This document shows, piece after piece, positions 1 to 6,576 of a stretch of 25,173 bases of DNA. Below the pieces are notes generated by a model, which was not told the DNA's origin, did no database searches, and saw only the letters and a program-made list of their open reading frames with translations. Position 1 is the stretch's first letter. Each line of letters starts with the position of its first letter. Made by a program: the position numbers and the translations under genes. The DNA comes from JBGTNQ01 sp964646785 (GTDB taxonomy: Bacteria; Patescibacteriota; Minisyncoccia; Phycocordibacterales; Zambryskibacteraceae), in the NCBI GenBank assembly GCA_964646785.1, contig CAZYGU010000011.1:1-25173 (forward strand), given 5' to 3'.

Positions 1-58
1 TCGAACCTGGGACATCCTCCTTAACAGGGAGGCGCTCTACCGACTGAGCTATCGCGGA
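1..58 (-). tRNA. tRNA-Asn (GTT), 3' part cut off by window start
   Basis: Read on the minus strand from 58, the sequence gives a 7-nt acceptor strand TCCGCGA, a D arm GCTC-AGTCGGTA-GAGC, and an anticodon arm CCTCC-CTGTTAA-GGAGG whose 7-nt loop carries anticodon GTT (Asn). The T arm starts (CAGGTTCGA) and then the window ends, so the 3' acceptor strand is not visible. It decodes AAC/AAT. The gene appears to be transcribed from an extended -10 at 230-235 through a structured leader (see 96-205) that repeats its first 12 nt. Confidence 0.95.
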
Positions 59-95
59 ATGTATGTATTTCTCAAAACTATATCGGGAATAACTT

Positions 96-205
96 TACCG
101 ACTGGTCACCCATAAATCTCTGTTGAGATTTTGCGCAACCCCACCTCGGCCCGTCGGCCTCCGGTCTTGCGACTGGGTCCCGTCCCAGTCTCACTATCGC
201 GGAAT
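96..205 (-). ncRNA. Structured leader or degenerate tRNA copy upstream of tRNA-Asn
   Basis: This GC-rich block upstream of tRNA-Asn contains three hairpins: 171-190 (GACTGGG/CCCAGTC), 134-171 (CGCAA/TTGCG closing a GGCC-GACG-GGCC tip) and 114-131 (AAATCTC/GAGATTT, 7 perfect pairs). Its 5' end (205-194, minus) is identical over 12 nt to the start of the tRNA (60-49), and 104-96 repeats nine nt of the tRNA D loop (46-38). In the real tRNA these two pieces lie next to each other; here they are separated by about 90 nt of hairpins. It could be a decayed tRNA copy with an insertion, or a functional leader or sRNA. I do not recognise a known RNA family. Confidence 0.45.
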
Positions 206-229
206 ATGTTCTTTATGGGAACAGAAACG

Positions 230-235
230 ATTATA
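230..235 (-). promoter_or_regulatory. Extended -10 for the tRNA-Asn transcript
   Basis: On the minus strand the sequence reads TG-T-TATAAT, a perfect -10 with the TGn extension; no good -35 is visible 16-18 nt further upstream. The predicted start near 223 would place the 12-nt tRNA-like repeat at 205-194 close to the 5' end of the transcript. Confidence 0.5.
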
Positions 236-306
236 ACAGAAAAATAATTGATGAGAAGAGGGGGAGAAGAGTAGAGAGTTTTTGGCGGTTAGTTTACAGT
301 ATAGGT

Positions 307-531
307 ATGTATATTAAAGTCTGGGCAAACCCTGGTTCGAAGAGAGAAATAGTTGAAAAGGTGAATGATTATACCTTTGAGATTTCTGTAAAGGAACCAG
401 CCGAAGGGAACAGAGCTAATACTCGAATCATAGAATTACTTGCGCTGGAGTTCCATATTACTCCAAAGCAGGTTCGGTTCATTTCGGGTCACCAATCAGG
501 AAGTAAGATGTTTTCTGTTCCTGACCTTTGA
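307..531 (+). CDS. DUF167 / YggU-family protein
   Basis: A 74-residue protein matching the DUF167 (YggU) pattern: N-terminal VWANPGSKRE (residues 6-15, compare the usual V.PnskkekV), a central VKEPAEGNRANTRIIELLA, and a C-terminal RFISGHQSGSK that matches the family's V.G..sr.K strand. The length is slightly below the usual 80-100. The biochemical role of this widespread small alpha/beta family is not established. It lies just upstream of the hpf gene on the same strand, 41 nt away. No Shine-Dalgarno is visible before the ATG, although TATAGG abuts the start codon. Confidence 0.85.
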   Translation: MYIKVWANPGSKREIVEKVNDYTFEISVKEPAEGNRANTRIIELLALEFHITPKQVRFISGHQSGSKMFSVPDL

Positions 532-549
532 TACAATATAAATGAGGGA

Positions 550-563
550 TTAATCGTTAATCA
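550..563 (+). repeat. Degenerate heptamer repeat before hpf
   Basis: Two 7-nt units, TTAATCG and TTAATCA, in tandem, ending 9 nt before the hpf ATG. Comparable heptamer tracts precede mreB (6577), lysS (17131) and murF (25016). Confidence 0.5.
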
Positions 564-572
564 AAAAAACAT

Positions 573-944
573 ATGCAGAAAAACATTAAAGCGACAGGTA
601 TTGAAATCACTCCCGCAATCTCAGATTATGTTGAACGAAAATTTTCTGCTTTTGACCGATTTGTGCAGGATGAGAATTCTTCATTGTGTAATGTTGAAGT
701 AGGAAAAACTACAAATCATCATAAACAGGGGGATGTGTTTCGTGCTGAAGTAAATCTTCGTATCTCAGGAAAAAACTTTTTTGCAGCTTCAGAAAAAGAC
801 GATTTGTATGCCGCTATCGATGAAGTAAAAGACGATATTCTCCGAGAAATTACTACAGAAAAAGATAGATCAACAACTGTGATGAGAAGAGGAGCTTTAA
901 AACTAAAAAATATATTAAAGGGTTTAGATTGGAGAAAAAAGTAA
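573..944 (+). CDS. hpf: Ribosome hibernation promoting factor (HPF/RaiA family, short form)
   Basis: A 123-residue protein of the HPF/RaiA/YfiA family. These proteins bind the 30S decoding region and keep idle ribosomes inactive in slow growth. Visible hallmarks: N-terminal NIKATGIEITPAISDYVERK (the family's i.G.n.evt.al..yve.K start), a central strand with VFRAEVNLRI, and the helix ASEKDDLYAAIDEVKDDILREI (family a.sedDlYaaID...dkl..Ql). The C-terminal dimerisation domain of long HPFs is absent, so it is a short form with a basic tail ending RKK. It follows the DUF167 gene and is followed 13 nt later by a tiny membrane-protein gene. A heptamer repeat instead of a Shine-Dalgarno lies just before ATG. 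Confidence 0.92.
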   Translation: MQKNIKATGIEITPAISDYVERKFSAFDRFVQDENSSLCNVEVGKTTNHHKQGDVFRAEVNLRISGKNFFAASEKDDLYAAIDEVKDDILREITTEKDRSTTVMRRGALKLKNILKGLDWRKK

Positions 945-957
945 TCGTTATTTACTG

Positions 958-1116
958 ATGCACAAATTAGATCAAACCGTGAATAGGGCACTCTCTTTTG
1001 GAGTCTTGTTCGGCGGTCTGTGTTTGGCGCTTATTATTTGGTTTCTTGCGTATACACAAACAAAATTAGATGCATTCACCAGCTTAGCTCAAGTGGAATA
1101 CTTCGAATCAAGATAA
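958..1116 (+). CDS. Small single-pass membrane protein, 52 residues
   Basis: A short frame from ATG 958 to TAA 1114-1116 encodes 52 residues: a polar N terminus (MHKLDQTVNR), a clear hydrophobic segment at about residues 11-33 (ALSFGVLFGG then LCLALIIWFL), and a polar, acidic-ended tail. It begins 13 nt after hpf stops and ends one base before the convergent fmt gene ends, so it fills the space exactly. No Shine-Dalgarno at normal spacing. Function unknown; co-transcription with hpf is inferred from spacing. It could also be a chance frame, but the length, the TM pattern and the tight fit argue for a gene. Confidence 0.55.
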   Translation: MHKLDQTVNRALSFGVLFGGLCLALIIWFLAYTQTKLDAFTSLAQVEYFESR

Positions 1117-1980
1117 TTACGCATTCTGGAATCCGTTATTGAAGTCATTCCAAGACATCTCTTTTCTTCCTTCAGGGATTACATATTCTGGGGTAAATAT
1201 TCCTTCTATAATAGTAGCTTTTGTGATGATAACCCTGATGTCTTTTCCTGCACGATGCATGATTGTGAATGCTTTTGGCCAGCCACTATATGCACGTACT
1301 TTACGGAGATTTATTTCAGCACTATCAGTCATGACAATTTCAGCATCACTTTTTTTGACCATTGAAACATAGGTTGCATTTTCGTGAAGTTGCTCTACTT
1401 CTTGTATGGTTCCCCCTATCCACTTTGGAATAACTTCAGCAAGAAGTTCACCGCCTGCATGTGCAAGTATTTGTTCGAGCTCATCTGCATAAGGTGGCCA
1501 TTCACCAGGGATAGTAATTTTCTTTTGTAGAAGGATTGGGCCGTGATCCATTTCAGCGTCTATTCTCATAATTGTTATACCAGCTTCTTGTTCATTAAGA
1601 ATTGTTCCTTGGATAGGTGCAGGTCCTCGAAGTTTTGGAAGTAGTGATGGATGAACATTTAACGTTTGGAATGTCGGTAATTCGAGAATGTGCTGCGGGA
1701 TTATTTTTCCATACGATGCAACGATAAACAGTTGATAGCTGAGCGTGGATAGTTGTGATGAGAATTCAGAGTCCAACTTTTTAGGTTGAAGAACGAGAAT
1801 CTTTCGTGCTTCCGCCCAAACTTTGACTGGTGGAGGCGTCAGGGTCATATGCCTTCCTTGAGGTTTATCTTCACGAGTTACAACAGCACTCGGAAGGAGT
1901 CCTTTCTTCTCAAGTTCATCAAGGATAATGACTGCAAATTCTGAAGTTCCAAAAAATACAAATGATGGAGAATTAGACAT
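1117..1980 (-). CDS. fmt: Methionyl-tRNA formyltransferase
   Basis: A 287-residue Fmt, which formylates initiator Met-tRNA using 10-formyltetrahydrofolate. The N terminus has the Rossmann start FVFFGTSEFAV (residues 7-17). The catalytic triad typical of the family is visible as N108, H110 and D145, with the signature SLLPKLRGPAPI at 112-123 between them. The C-terminal tRNA-binding domain (about 200-287) is a little shorter than in E. coli (315 residues total). Its ATG overlaps the end of def by 8 nt, the usual def-fmt coupling. It meets the 52-residue plus-strand gene end to end. Confidence 0.96.
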   Translation of the reverse strand: MSNSPSFVFFGTSEFAVIILDELEKKGLLPSAVVTREDKPQGRHMTLTPPPVKVWAEARKILVLQPKKLDSEFSSQLSTLSYQLFIVASYGKIIPQHILELPTFQTLNVHPSLLPKLRGPAPIQGTILNEQEAGITIMRIDAEMDHGPILLQKKITIPGEWPPYADELEQILAHAGGELLAEVIPKWIGGTIQEVEQLHENATYVSMVKKSDAEIVMTDSAEINLRKVRAYSGWPKAFTIMHRAGKDIRVIITKATIIEGIFTPEYVIPEGRKEMSWNDFNNGFQNA

Positions 1981-2521
1981 TTTTTTTATTTGCTCGAGAG
2001 CGTGCTTTCATAACCTCTGGTTCGATTTCTTCAAGTTCTGTTGCTGTATCAATAAACAGTATTCCATTTAAGTGGTCAGTCTCGTGTTGAAAGACTTGTG
2101 CCATGAGACCAGACACTCCTTTTTTGAAAAAAATTCCTTGTTCGTCGTATGCTTCGATACTTGCTTTGGTAGATCGTTTTACTTTTCCATAGAGATATCT
2201 TACAGAGAGACATCCTTCCTCCATCGCTTTCTTTTCTTTTGAAAGTTTTGTGATAACCGGATTTATAAACACCATATCTGGATAGGGGACAGATTCATCG
2301 TCACCTTTGACGATGTTCATTACTTTTCCAGACACAACAAAGATACGAAGTGATACTCCGATTTGTGGGGCAGCAATAGCTATGCCGTCATCTTGAGAGG
2401 CTAAAGCTTCTTTCATATCACTGAGGATTTTTTGGATTTTTGGAGTAGGAATGTCACTTAGCGGTACCTCCTTGGCAATATCTCTAAGTACCTTCTCGTG
2501 TCTATCTAATATTGGCTTCAT
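1973..2521 (-). CDS. def: Peptide deformylase
   Basis: A 182-residue peptide deformylase, the metalloenzyme that removes the N-formyl group from new proteins. All three motifs are present: GIAIAAPQ (46-53, motif 1), EGCLS (102-106, motif 2 with metal ligand C104) and HETDH (146-150, motif 3 with both His ligands and catalytic Glu). The start at 2521 fits the family N terminus (MKPILDRHEKVLR). It is coupled to fmt by an 8-nt overlap. Upstream lies the terminator of the secreted protein gene, so def needs its own promoter; a TATACT immediately before ATG and TATGCT further up are candidates. Confidence 0.97.
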   Translation of the reverse strand: MKPILDRHEKVLRDIAKEVPLSDIPTPKIQKILSDMKEALASQDDGIAIAAPQIGVSLRIFVVSGKVMNIVKGDDESVPYPDMVFINPVITKLSKEKKAMEEGCLSVRYLYGKVKRSTKASIEAYDEQGIFFKKGVSGLMAQVFQHETDHLNGILFIDTATELEEIEPEVMKARSRANKKNV

Positions 2522-2550
2522 AGTATAGAAACTCTAGCATATTTTATTTA

Positions 2551-2591
2551 TTAAAAAAGAATCGCCCTCCAGATAGAATCTGGAGGGCGAT
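2551..2591 (-). terminator. Strong intrinsic terminator of the secreted lysozyme-like gene
   Basis: A perfect 13-bp stem (2561-2573 with 2579-2591, loop 2574-2578), rich in G+C, is followed on the minus strand by a T tract at 2553-2558. It lies 12 nt after the stop of the 345-residue gene and separates it from def. Confidence 0.93.
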
Positions 2592-2602
2592 CAACACACA
2601 GG

Positions 2603-3640
2603 TTAATGAGATGCCTTTCGAAGTGCCAAAAGGTTTGCTTTCGTTTTGATCGCATACCTTTTGACTGCTGTGTTGGATACCGACACAAAGAAATCATACT
2701 TCATTTTTGCGTCGAGCCAACGACGAGCTGCTCTTCGTGCATGTGCGGGTCCATTGTGGGCTGCTGCAACGAACTGAATCAAGTCATCGTGGTTTCTTTC
2801 TGGGAGTCTTTGCAGTGTTGCAAATTCATTTCCAGAAAGTCCTTTTACCATGACTGCGATATTGTGAATCGCAAACAGATACGCTGCTCTGTGCTGAAGT
2901 GCCCCTCGAATGTTTGCCACGCTTTTTGGAATTCTACCCTTACTCAATGATCGTGAGACCATCGATGCTCCTTCAATGCGCCCGTCACTGTCGTAGACGG
3001 CTTTTGAAGTAAACTGGTAGAATCCAAATGAAGCGTAACGATCGTTTACCGCCGGAATAGCGTAGACAAATTCTGGTCCATAGTTTCGGACAAGAAAATC
3101 CAAAACTTGGATGTTGAGATCACCGTCAGCGCTTGGCATGATTTCTGTCATACCGTATGCAACGAGATCCTCACCAGAAATTTGATACGTGAGCTTCTTT
3201 ACAAGCGAGAGCTCGTGTTCGGTCATGTGATAGAGTGAGCCCATCTCTTTCCACTGAATTGAATTTCGAACAAGTCGAACTTCAGTTTCAGCTGCGGAGA
3301 TAAACTCATTCAGGGTGACATGAGTTCTGTTCTTCCGGTAGTCAGAGATGAGCTCGTGATGAATTGTCCTCACAATCGCAGCTTCTTTGTAGCACGCGAT
3401 TTTGACCACCCAGAGACTGTCCAGCTGACGAACAGGATCGACTGTTACTTTTGATGGAACCCTTCCTCGTACACCAGTGTATGCGATGTAGAGATCTCCC
3501 AGAATTCTTCCTTCAAGACCTTTGGTAGTGAAGGTTCCCAGTCGGTCTGAAATCTTTGAACTAACTCCGCGGCATTCTCGTGTCTTCGCTGACACCGGGA
3601 TTGAATACACCAGCATCAGTACAGCAACGAGTAATCTCAT
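2603..3640 (-). CDS. Secreted protein with lytic-transglycosylase-like (lysozyme fold) region
   Basis: A 345-residue protein with a signal peptide (MRLLVAVLMLVYSIPVSA, cleavage after about residue 18). The second half has the layout of an SLT/lysozyme-fold lytic transglycosylase: a candidate catalytic Glu at 166 (YGMTEIMPS), then SFGFYQFT at 204-211 (compare family S.Ga.G..Qi), and VAAAHNGPAHARRAA at 291-305 (compare aYNaGpg.v.rA). It would cleave peptidoglycan glycan strands outside the membrane; this is inferred from motifs, not certain. A clear Shine-Dalgarno (AAGGAGAG, 3644-3651) fixes the start. The gene is GC-richer than its neighbours and sits between priA and def with its own promoter and terminator, suggesting insertion as an independent unit. 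Confidence 0.8.
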   Translation of the reverse strand: MRLLVAVLMLVYSIPVSAKTRECRGVSSKISDRLGTFTTKGLEGRILGDLYIAYTGVRGRVPSKVTVDPVRQLDSLWVVKIACYKEAAIVRTIHHELISDYRKNRTHVTLNEFISAAETEVRLVRNSIQWKEMGSLYHMTEHELSLVKKLTYQISGEDLVAYGMTEIMPSADGDLNIQVLDFLVRNYGPEFVYAIPAVNDRYASFGFYQFTSKAVYDSDGRIEGASMVSRSLSKGRIPKSVANIRGALQHRAAYLFAIHNIAVMVKGLSGNEFATLQRLPERNHDDLIQFVAAAHNGPAHARRAARRWLDAKMKYDFFVSVSNTAVKRYAIKTKANLLALRKASH

Positions 3641-3667
3641 ATACTCTCCTTGATAATGATCAGGGCT

Positions 3668-3724
3668 AGGTCTTTTTTGACCTTTTCTGTTTTAAATTAT
3701 ATCAAATTTATTGTATAATGTCAA
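3668..3724 (-). promoter_or_regulatory. Consensus sigma70 promoter and leader hairpin of the secreted lysozyme-like gene
   Basis: On the minus strand TTGACA (3724-3719), a 17-nt spacer, and TATAAT (3701-3696): a perfect consensus. The roughly 50-nt leader carries a small hairpin (AGGTC/GACCT, 3668-3683) before the Shine-Dalgarno. Such a perfect promoter stands out from those of the surrounding housekeeping genes. Confidence 0.9.
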
Positions 3725-3753
3725 TAAATGAAATGGCGTCATTGATTGCCATT

Positions 3754-5640
3754 TTACAGTAAACTTTCTGGATCAACTTTCACCATAATATGGCGGGGAA
3801 GAGTGATGATTTTTTTGAGAAAATCCTTGTGTGGCCAATCAGTTGCTTTGAAGCGAAAAAGGATATTCAATACAACATTTCCTCTTGCGCTTAAATTTGC
3901 ACTTTCAAACGGAGCTGGTTCAAACTCTTGTAAGTATTCTGTAACCGAATCAAATTCAGGTTCTACAATATTTCTTTTTCCTTCTATCGTTAATTTTACG
4001 AATGTACTATAGGGAGGATAAGAGAATTTTTTTCGCTCTTCAATTTCATCTCGGTAAAAATCAACTACATTTCCTTTGAGAGCATAATCAAGGATTTTTT
4101 CATTTCCGTTTCGTGTTTGAATGATGAATACTTTTTGAGCACGCGTGCGAAGTGTGAGAAGGATATAAAGAATTTTCTCATTGATACGAAAATCTGGAAG
4201 TGAAAAGAGTGAATCGATTGATCCTACAGCAATATTTTCAATGGATTCTTCCATATAGAGCAGTGCCATCTCTGTACCAACAAGAATACTTCCTGGTGTT
4301 TCCTCAAATTTACGCATGATTGTGCGTGCTTGTTTATCAGTTTTTACTACATCTTTATCGATGCGAAATACTGTTGAGTTTGGAAATCGTTTTCGTATTT
4401 CTTCCTCGATAAGCTCTGCTCCAATACCGAGTGTTTGTAATTTCCAACTGTCGCAGTGAGTGCACCGCTCAAGGGTATCTCTCTTTTCACCGCAGTGATT
4501 ACACATGAATATGTTTTCATCTTTTCTTTTATAGAGAGTGATAGGGGCTCCGCATTGTTTGCATGTCACCACTTGTCCGCAGTCACCACATACAGTTGTT
4601 GGAGCAAGTCCCTTTCGTGCTGAAAAGATAAATAATCTTTCATTGTCTTCTGTTGTCTTATCAATGAGTGCCTCAAGCTCTCGGGAAAGTACTCGAAAGC
4701 CTTCTTCAAATTTTCCTTTTGGCAGCTTCATATCCACCTTGAGACATTCCGCAGAAGTAAGTGTTCGAAACTTTAATGGAAAGAGTTCAATATATTCATC
4801 ATTTTTTTGTCTCCAAAGTGTATCGATTGAGAGCATGAGATCACCGAGTAATAATTTGATACCAGAATGCTCAGCAAAATATTTTACAAATACTCTGATA
4901 TCAATATATGGACGAGTGAGGGTTCTATAGGAACGAGAATTTTCTCTATCAAGCACAATACTCCCTAAACCTTTTCTTGCGATAGAAAGAAAAGGGGGAG
5001 TTCCAATAATGAGAATAGGATGAGTTTCATTTGAAATTAATTCGATTGCTTCCAAAAGTTCCTTTTTCGATAAGCCGCTATGGAGAATACAGGTATATTT
5101 TTCAATTCCTTTTTCGAGTGTTTTTTTTGCTTGCCGAATGTCTTCGAGTGTCGGAAGGCAGAAAAAGACTGAAGAGTGCTTTGCAAATTCTCCACGAATG
5201 AATCCTTTGTATTGTGCAAATCGTTCCTGATCAGTGTCTTGAATAACAAGAACTTCAGGTTTGGTACTTGTTGTTTTGATTTGTATTACTGATGGAATTT
5301 TCGCTCCATGCTCAAGAACGAATGAAGGAATCATATTTTGTAGTATTGATCCTGTGGGTGCGCCATAATAGTGTGCTGTACGTGATGCAGCATCAAAGAA
5401 CGCTTTCGGAAGAAAGTGTTCATTTACTACCTTTCCAATTTTTTTTAAGGTGAACGTCGAAGATTTAATTTCCGACTTATTCTCAGGTATAGGTGCCTCA
5501 TCGATTACGATGGCATACTGACTTTTTTTTCTTAGGGGAATTGAGACAAGGGAACCAAGTGGTACTGTATCTGGCCCGAAATAGGTAAGGGTCTCTTGGT
5601 TGATGCCTCTACTAATTGGTATGACTGTGTAAACTTTCAT
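3754..5640 (-). CDS. priA: Primosomal protein N' (PriA), helicase-motif-deficient
   Basis: A 628-residue PriA homologue (replication restart; binds stalled forks). The N-terminal DNA-binding domain is present (MKVYTVIPISRG, with VPLGSLVSIPLR around 26-36). Eight zinc-binding cysteines are intact at 351, 354, 360, 363, 380, 383, 393 and 396, and the C-terminal YPPYS motif is conserved. The helicase core has decayed: there is no Walker A G.TGSGKT (the region around 127-160 has no glycine-lysine loop), the DEEH box reads DREN (231-234), and the QVAGRAGR motif reads LTLRTRAQ (about 495-502). It probably loads or recognises forks without unwinding. UniProt-type annotations note similar loss in actinobacterial PriA. 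The gene normally precedes def-fmt. Confidence 0.9.
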   Translation of the reverse strand: MKVYTVIPISRGINQETLTYFGPDTVPLGSLVSIPLRKKSQYAIVIDEAPIPENKSEIKSSTFTLKKIGKVVNEHFLPKAFFDAASRTAHYYGAPTGSILQNMIPSFVLEHGAKIPSVIQIKTTSTKPEVLVIQDTDQERFAQYKGFIRGEFAKHSSVFFCLPTLEDIRQAKKTLEKGIEKYTCILHSGLSKKELLEAIELISNETHPILIIGTPPFLSIARKGLGSIVLDRENSRSYRTLTRPYIDIRVFVKYFAEHSGIKLLLGDLMLSIDTLWRQKNDEYIELFPLKFRTLTSAECLKVDMKLPKGKFEEGFRVLSRELEALIDKTTEDNERLFIFSARKGLAPTTVCGDCGQVVTCKQCGAPITLYKRKDENIFMCNHCGEKRDTLERCTHCDSWKLQTLGIGAELIEEEIRKRFPNSTVFRIDKDVVKTDKQARTIMRKFEETPGSILVGTEMALLYMEESIENIAVGSIDSLFSLPDFRINEKILYILLTLRTRAQKVFIIQTRNGNEKILDYALKGNVVDFYRDEIEERKKFSYPPYSTFVKLTIEGKRNIVEPEFDSVTEYLQEFEPAPFESANLSARGNVVLNILFRFKATDWPHKDFLKKIITLPRHIMVKVDPESLL

Positions 5641-5648
5641 GTACCCCT

Positions 5649-5677
5649 ATACTAATGACAGGAGAGCTTTTTTACAA
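5649..5677 (-). promoter_or_regulatory. Promoter of priA with near-leaderless start
   Basis: On the minus strand TTGTAA (5677-5672), a 17-nt spacer, and TAGTAT (5654-5649), followed by only 8 nt before the ATG. The predicted transcription start falls at or next to the start codon, so the mRNA would be leaderless or nearly so. Confidence 0.55.
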
Positions 5678-5695
5678 ACGGAAGGAGAATTATTC

Positions 5696-6481
5696 TTAAA
5701 ACGAGAGTTCAAATATTTCACCTCGTGATTCAACAAAAATCTTTCTTTCGCTATCAATAATGAATTGTGCAATAGGGGTTCTCACGAGAGGTTGAAAATT
5801 TTGAATGTTTTTTCGATCAATTTCAATTGCGTATACACCTTGGTCATCTGCAAAAAGGACAGCCTGACTGTAGCTATTGAGAAATCCTAGGGACCGTATG
5901 TTATAGACAGACGATACTACGGTAATACGGCTACTACACACTCCTTCGTTACAAAATGCTTCAGGTGTTTTATTTGAATCCCCAAGCCATTCAGCAAATA
6001 CAGCATTGTTTTGTGCCCAAATAGCAACTGTGCCATCTTTTGATACTAGTTTGTCTTGCTCACTTGGAATGGTGAGGGTATCAAATTGTGCGCGGTATTT
6101 TTTGTATTCGTCGCCGTTACTTTGAAGATTTGTTCGTTTTGGATTTTGAAGAGTAGAGAAACTTATTAATGATGCTTTTGTTTCAGGTTTTACAAGTACA
6201 TCTTTTGCCCATGGGTAATAATCAAAATGGTTTACTGAAAATTGATGTTGACCATTATCGAGTTTAGAAATAATGTGTGTTTCATTGTCTTGTCGTGTTG
6301 TGTGTTCCACGACTCCATCAACAGCAATTTGTGATCCTGCGAGCTCAGCAGTAACACTTACTTCACCTCCATTTGGGTTTTGGTGTCGAGTTCTTTGATT
6401 TGAAGAACGGACAAAAACAATGACCGCAAGTCCAATAAGGATCAGGAGTACCACTATGACCATTTTTACGTTTTCCTTCAT
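5696..6481 (-). CDS. Membrane-anchored PEGA-like protein
   Basis: About 261 residues from the ATG at 6481 (MKENVKMVIVV); an upstream in-frame ATG at 6517 would add 12 residues, but places a Cys-rich stretch before the anchor, so I prefer the inner start. One N-terminal TM segment (about residues 7-24), then a PEGA-like beta domain (VSVTAELAGSQIAVDGVVEH through DYYPWAKDVLVKP), then a C-terminal beta-rich region with repeated strand pairs (TVAIWAQNNAVFAEW, AVLFADDQGVYAIEI, KIFVESRGEIFEL) that resembles propeller blades. Probably anchored in the membrane with the domain outside; partner unknown. It is divergent from mreB at 6577. No Shine-Dalgarno. Confidence 0.65.
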   Translation of the reverse strand: MKENVKMVIVVLLILIGLAVIVFVRSSNQRTRHQNPNGGEVSVTAELAGSQIAVDGVVEHTTRQDNETHIISKLDNGQHQFSVNHFDYYPWAKDVLVKPETKASLISFSTLQNPKRTNLQSNGDEYKKYRAQFDTLTIPSEQDKLVSKDGTVAIWAQNNAVFAEWLGDSNKTPEAFCNEGVCSSRITVVSSVYNIRSLGFLNSYSQAVLFADDQGVYAIEIDRKNIQNFQPLVRTPIAQFIIDSERKIFVESRGEIFELSF

Positions 6482-6541
6482 TCGGCATATTGTTTCAAAA
6501 TATGAACAAAAACACAAATAATCTTGTGTTTAAGCTCTAAA

Positions 6542-6562
6542 AGCTATAAGCTGTCAGCTATA
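6542..6562 (+). repeat. Degenerate heptamer repeat before the stand-alone mreB
   Basis: Three tandem 7-nt units AGCTATA, AGCTGTC, AGCTATA, with a further AGCT 9 nt upstream at 6533. It lies in the divergent intergenic region and ends 14 nt before the mreB ATG. See the similar tracts before hpf, lysS and murF. Confidence 0.55.
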
Positions 6563-6576
6563 ACCAACTGAATTTC

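Noticed and set aside
171..190. Hairpin as intrinsic terminator for the tRNA or for upstream transcription
   Set aside because: No T tract follows on either strand.
3668..3683. Leader hairpin of the lysozyme-like gene as a riboswitch
   Set aside because: Only a 5-bp stem with a T-rich loop and no further conserved structure; too small for a known riboswitch.
6542..6562. Heptamer tracts as a CRISPR array or classical microsatellite
   Set aside because: Units are 7 nt, degenerate, two to three copies, without spacers; a CRISPR needs longer repeats and unique spacers.
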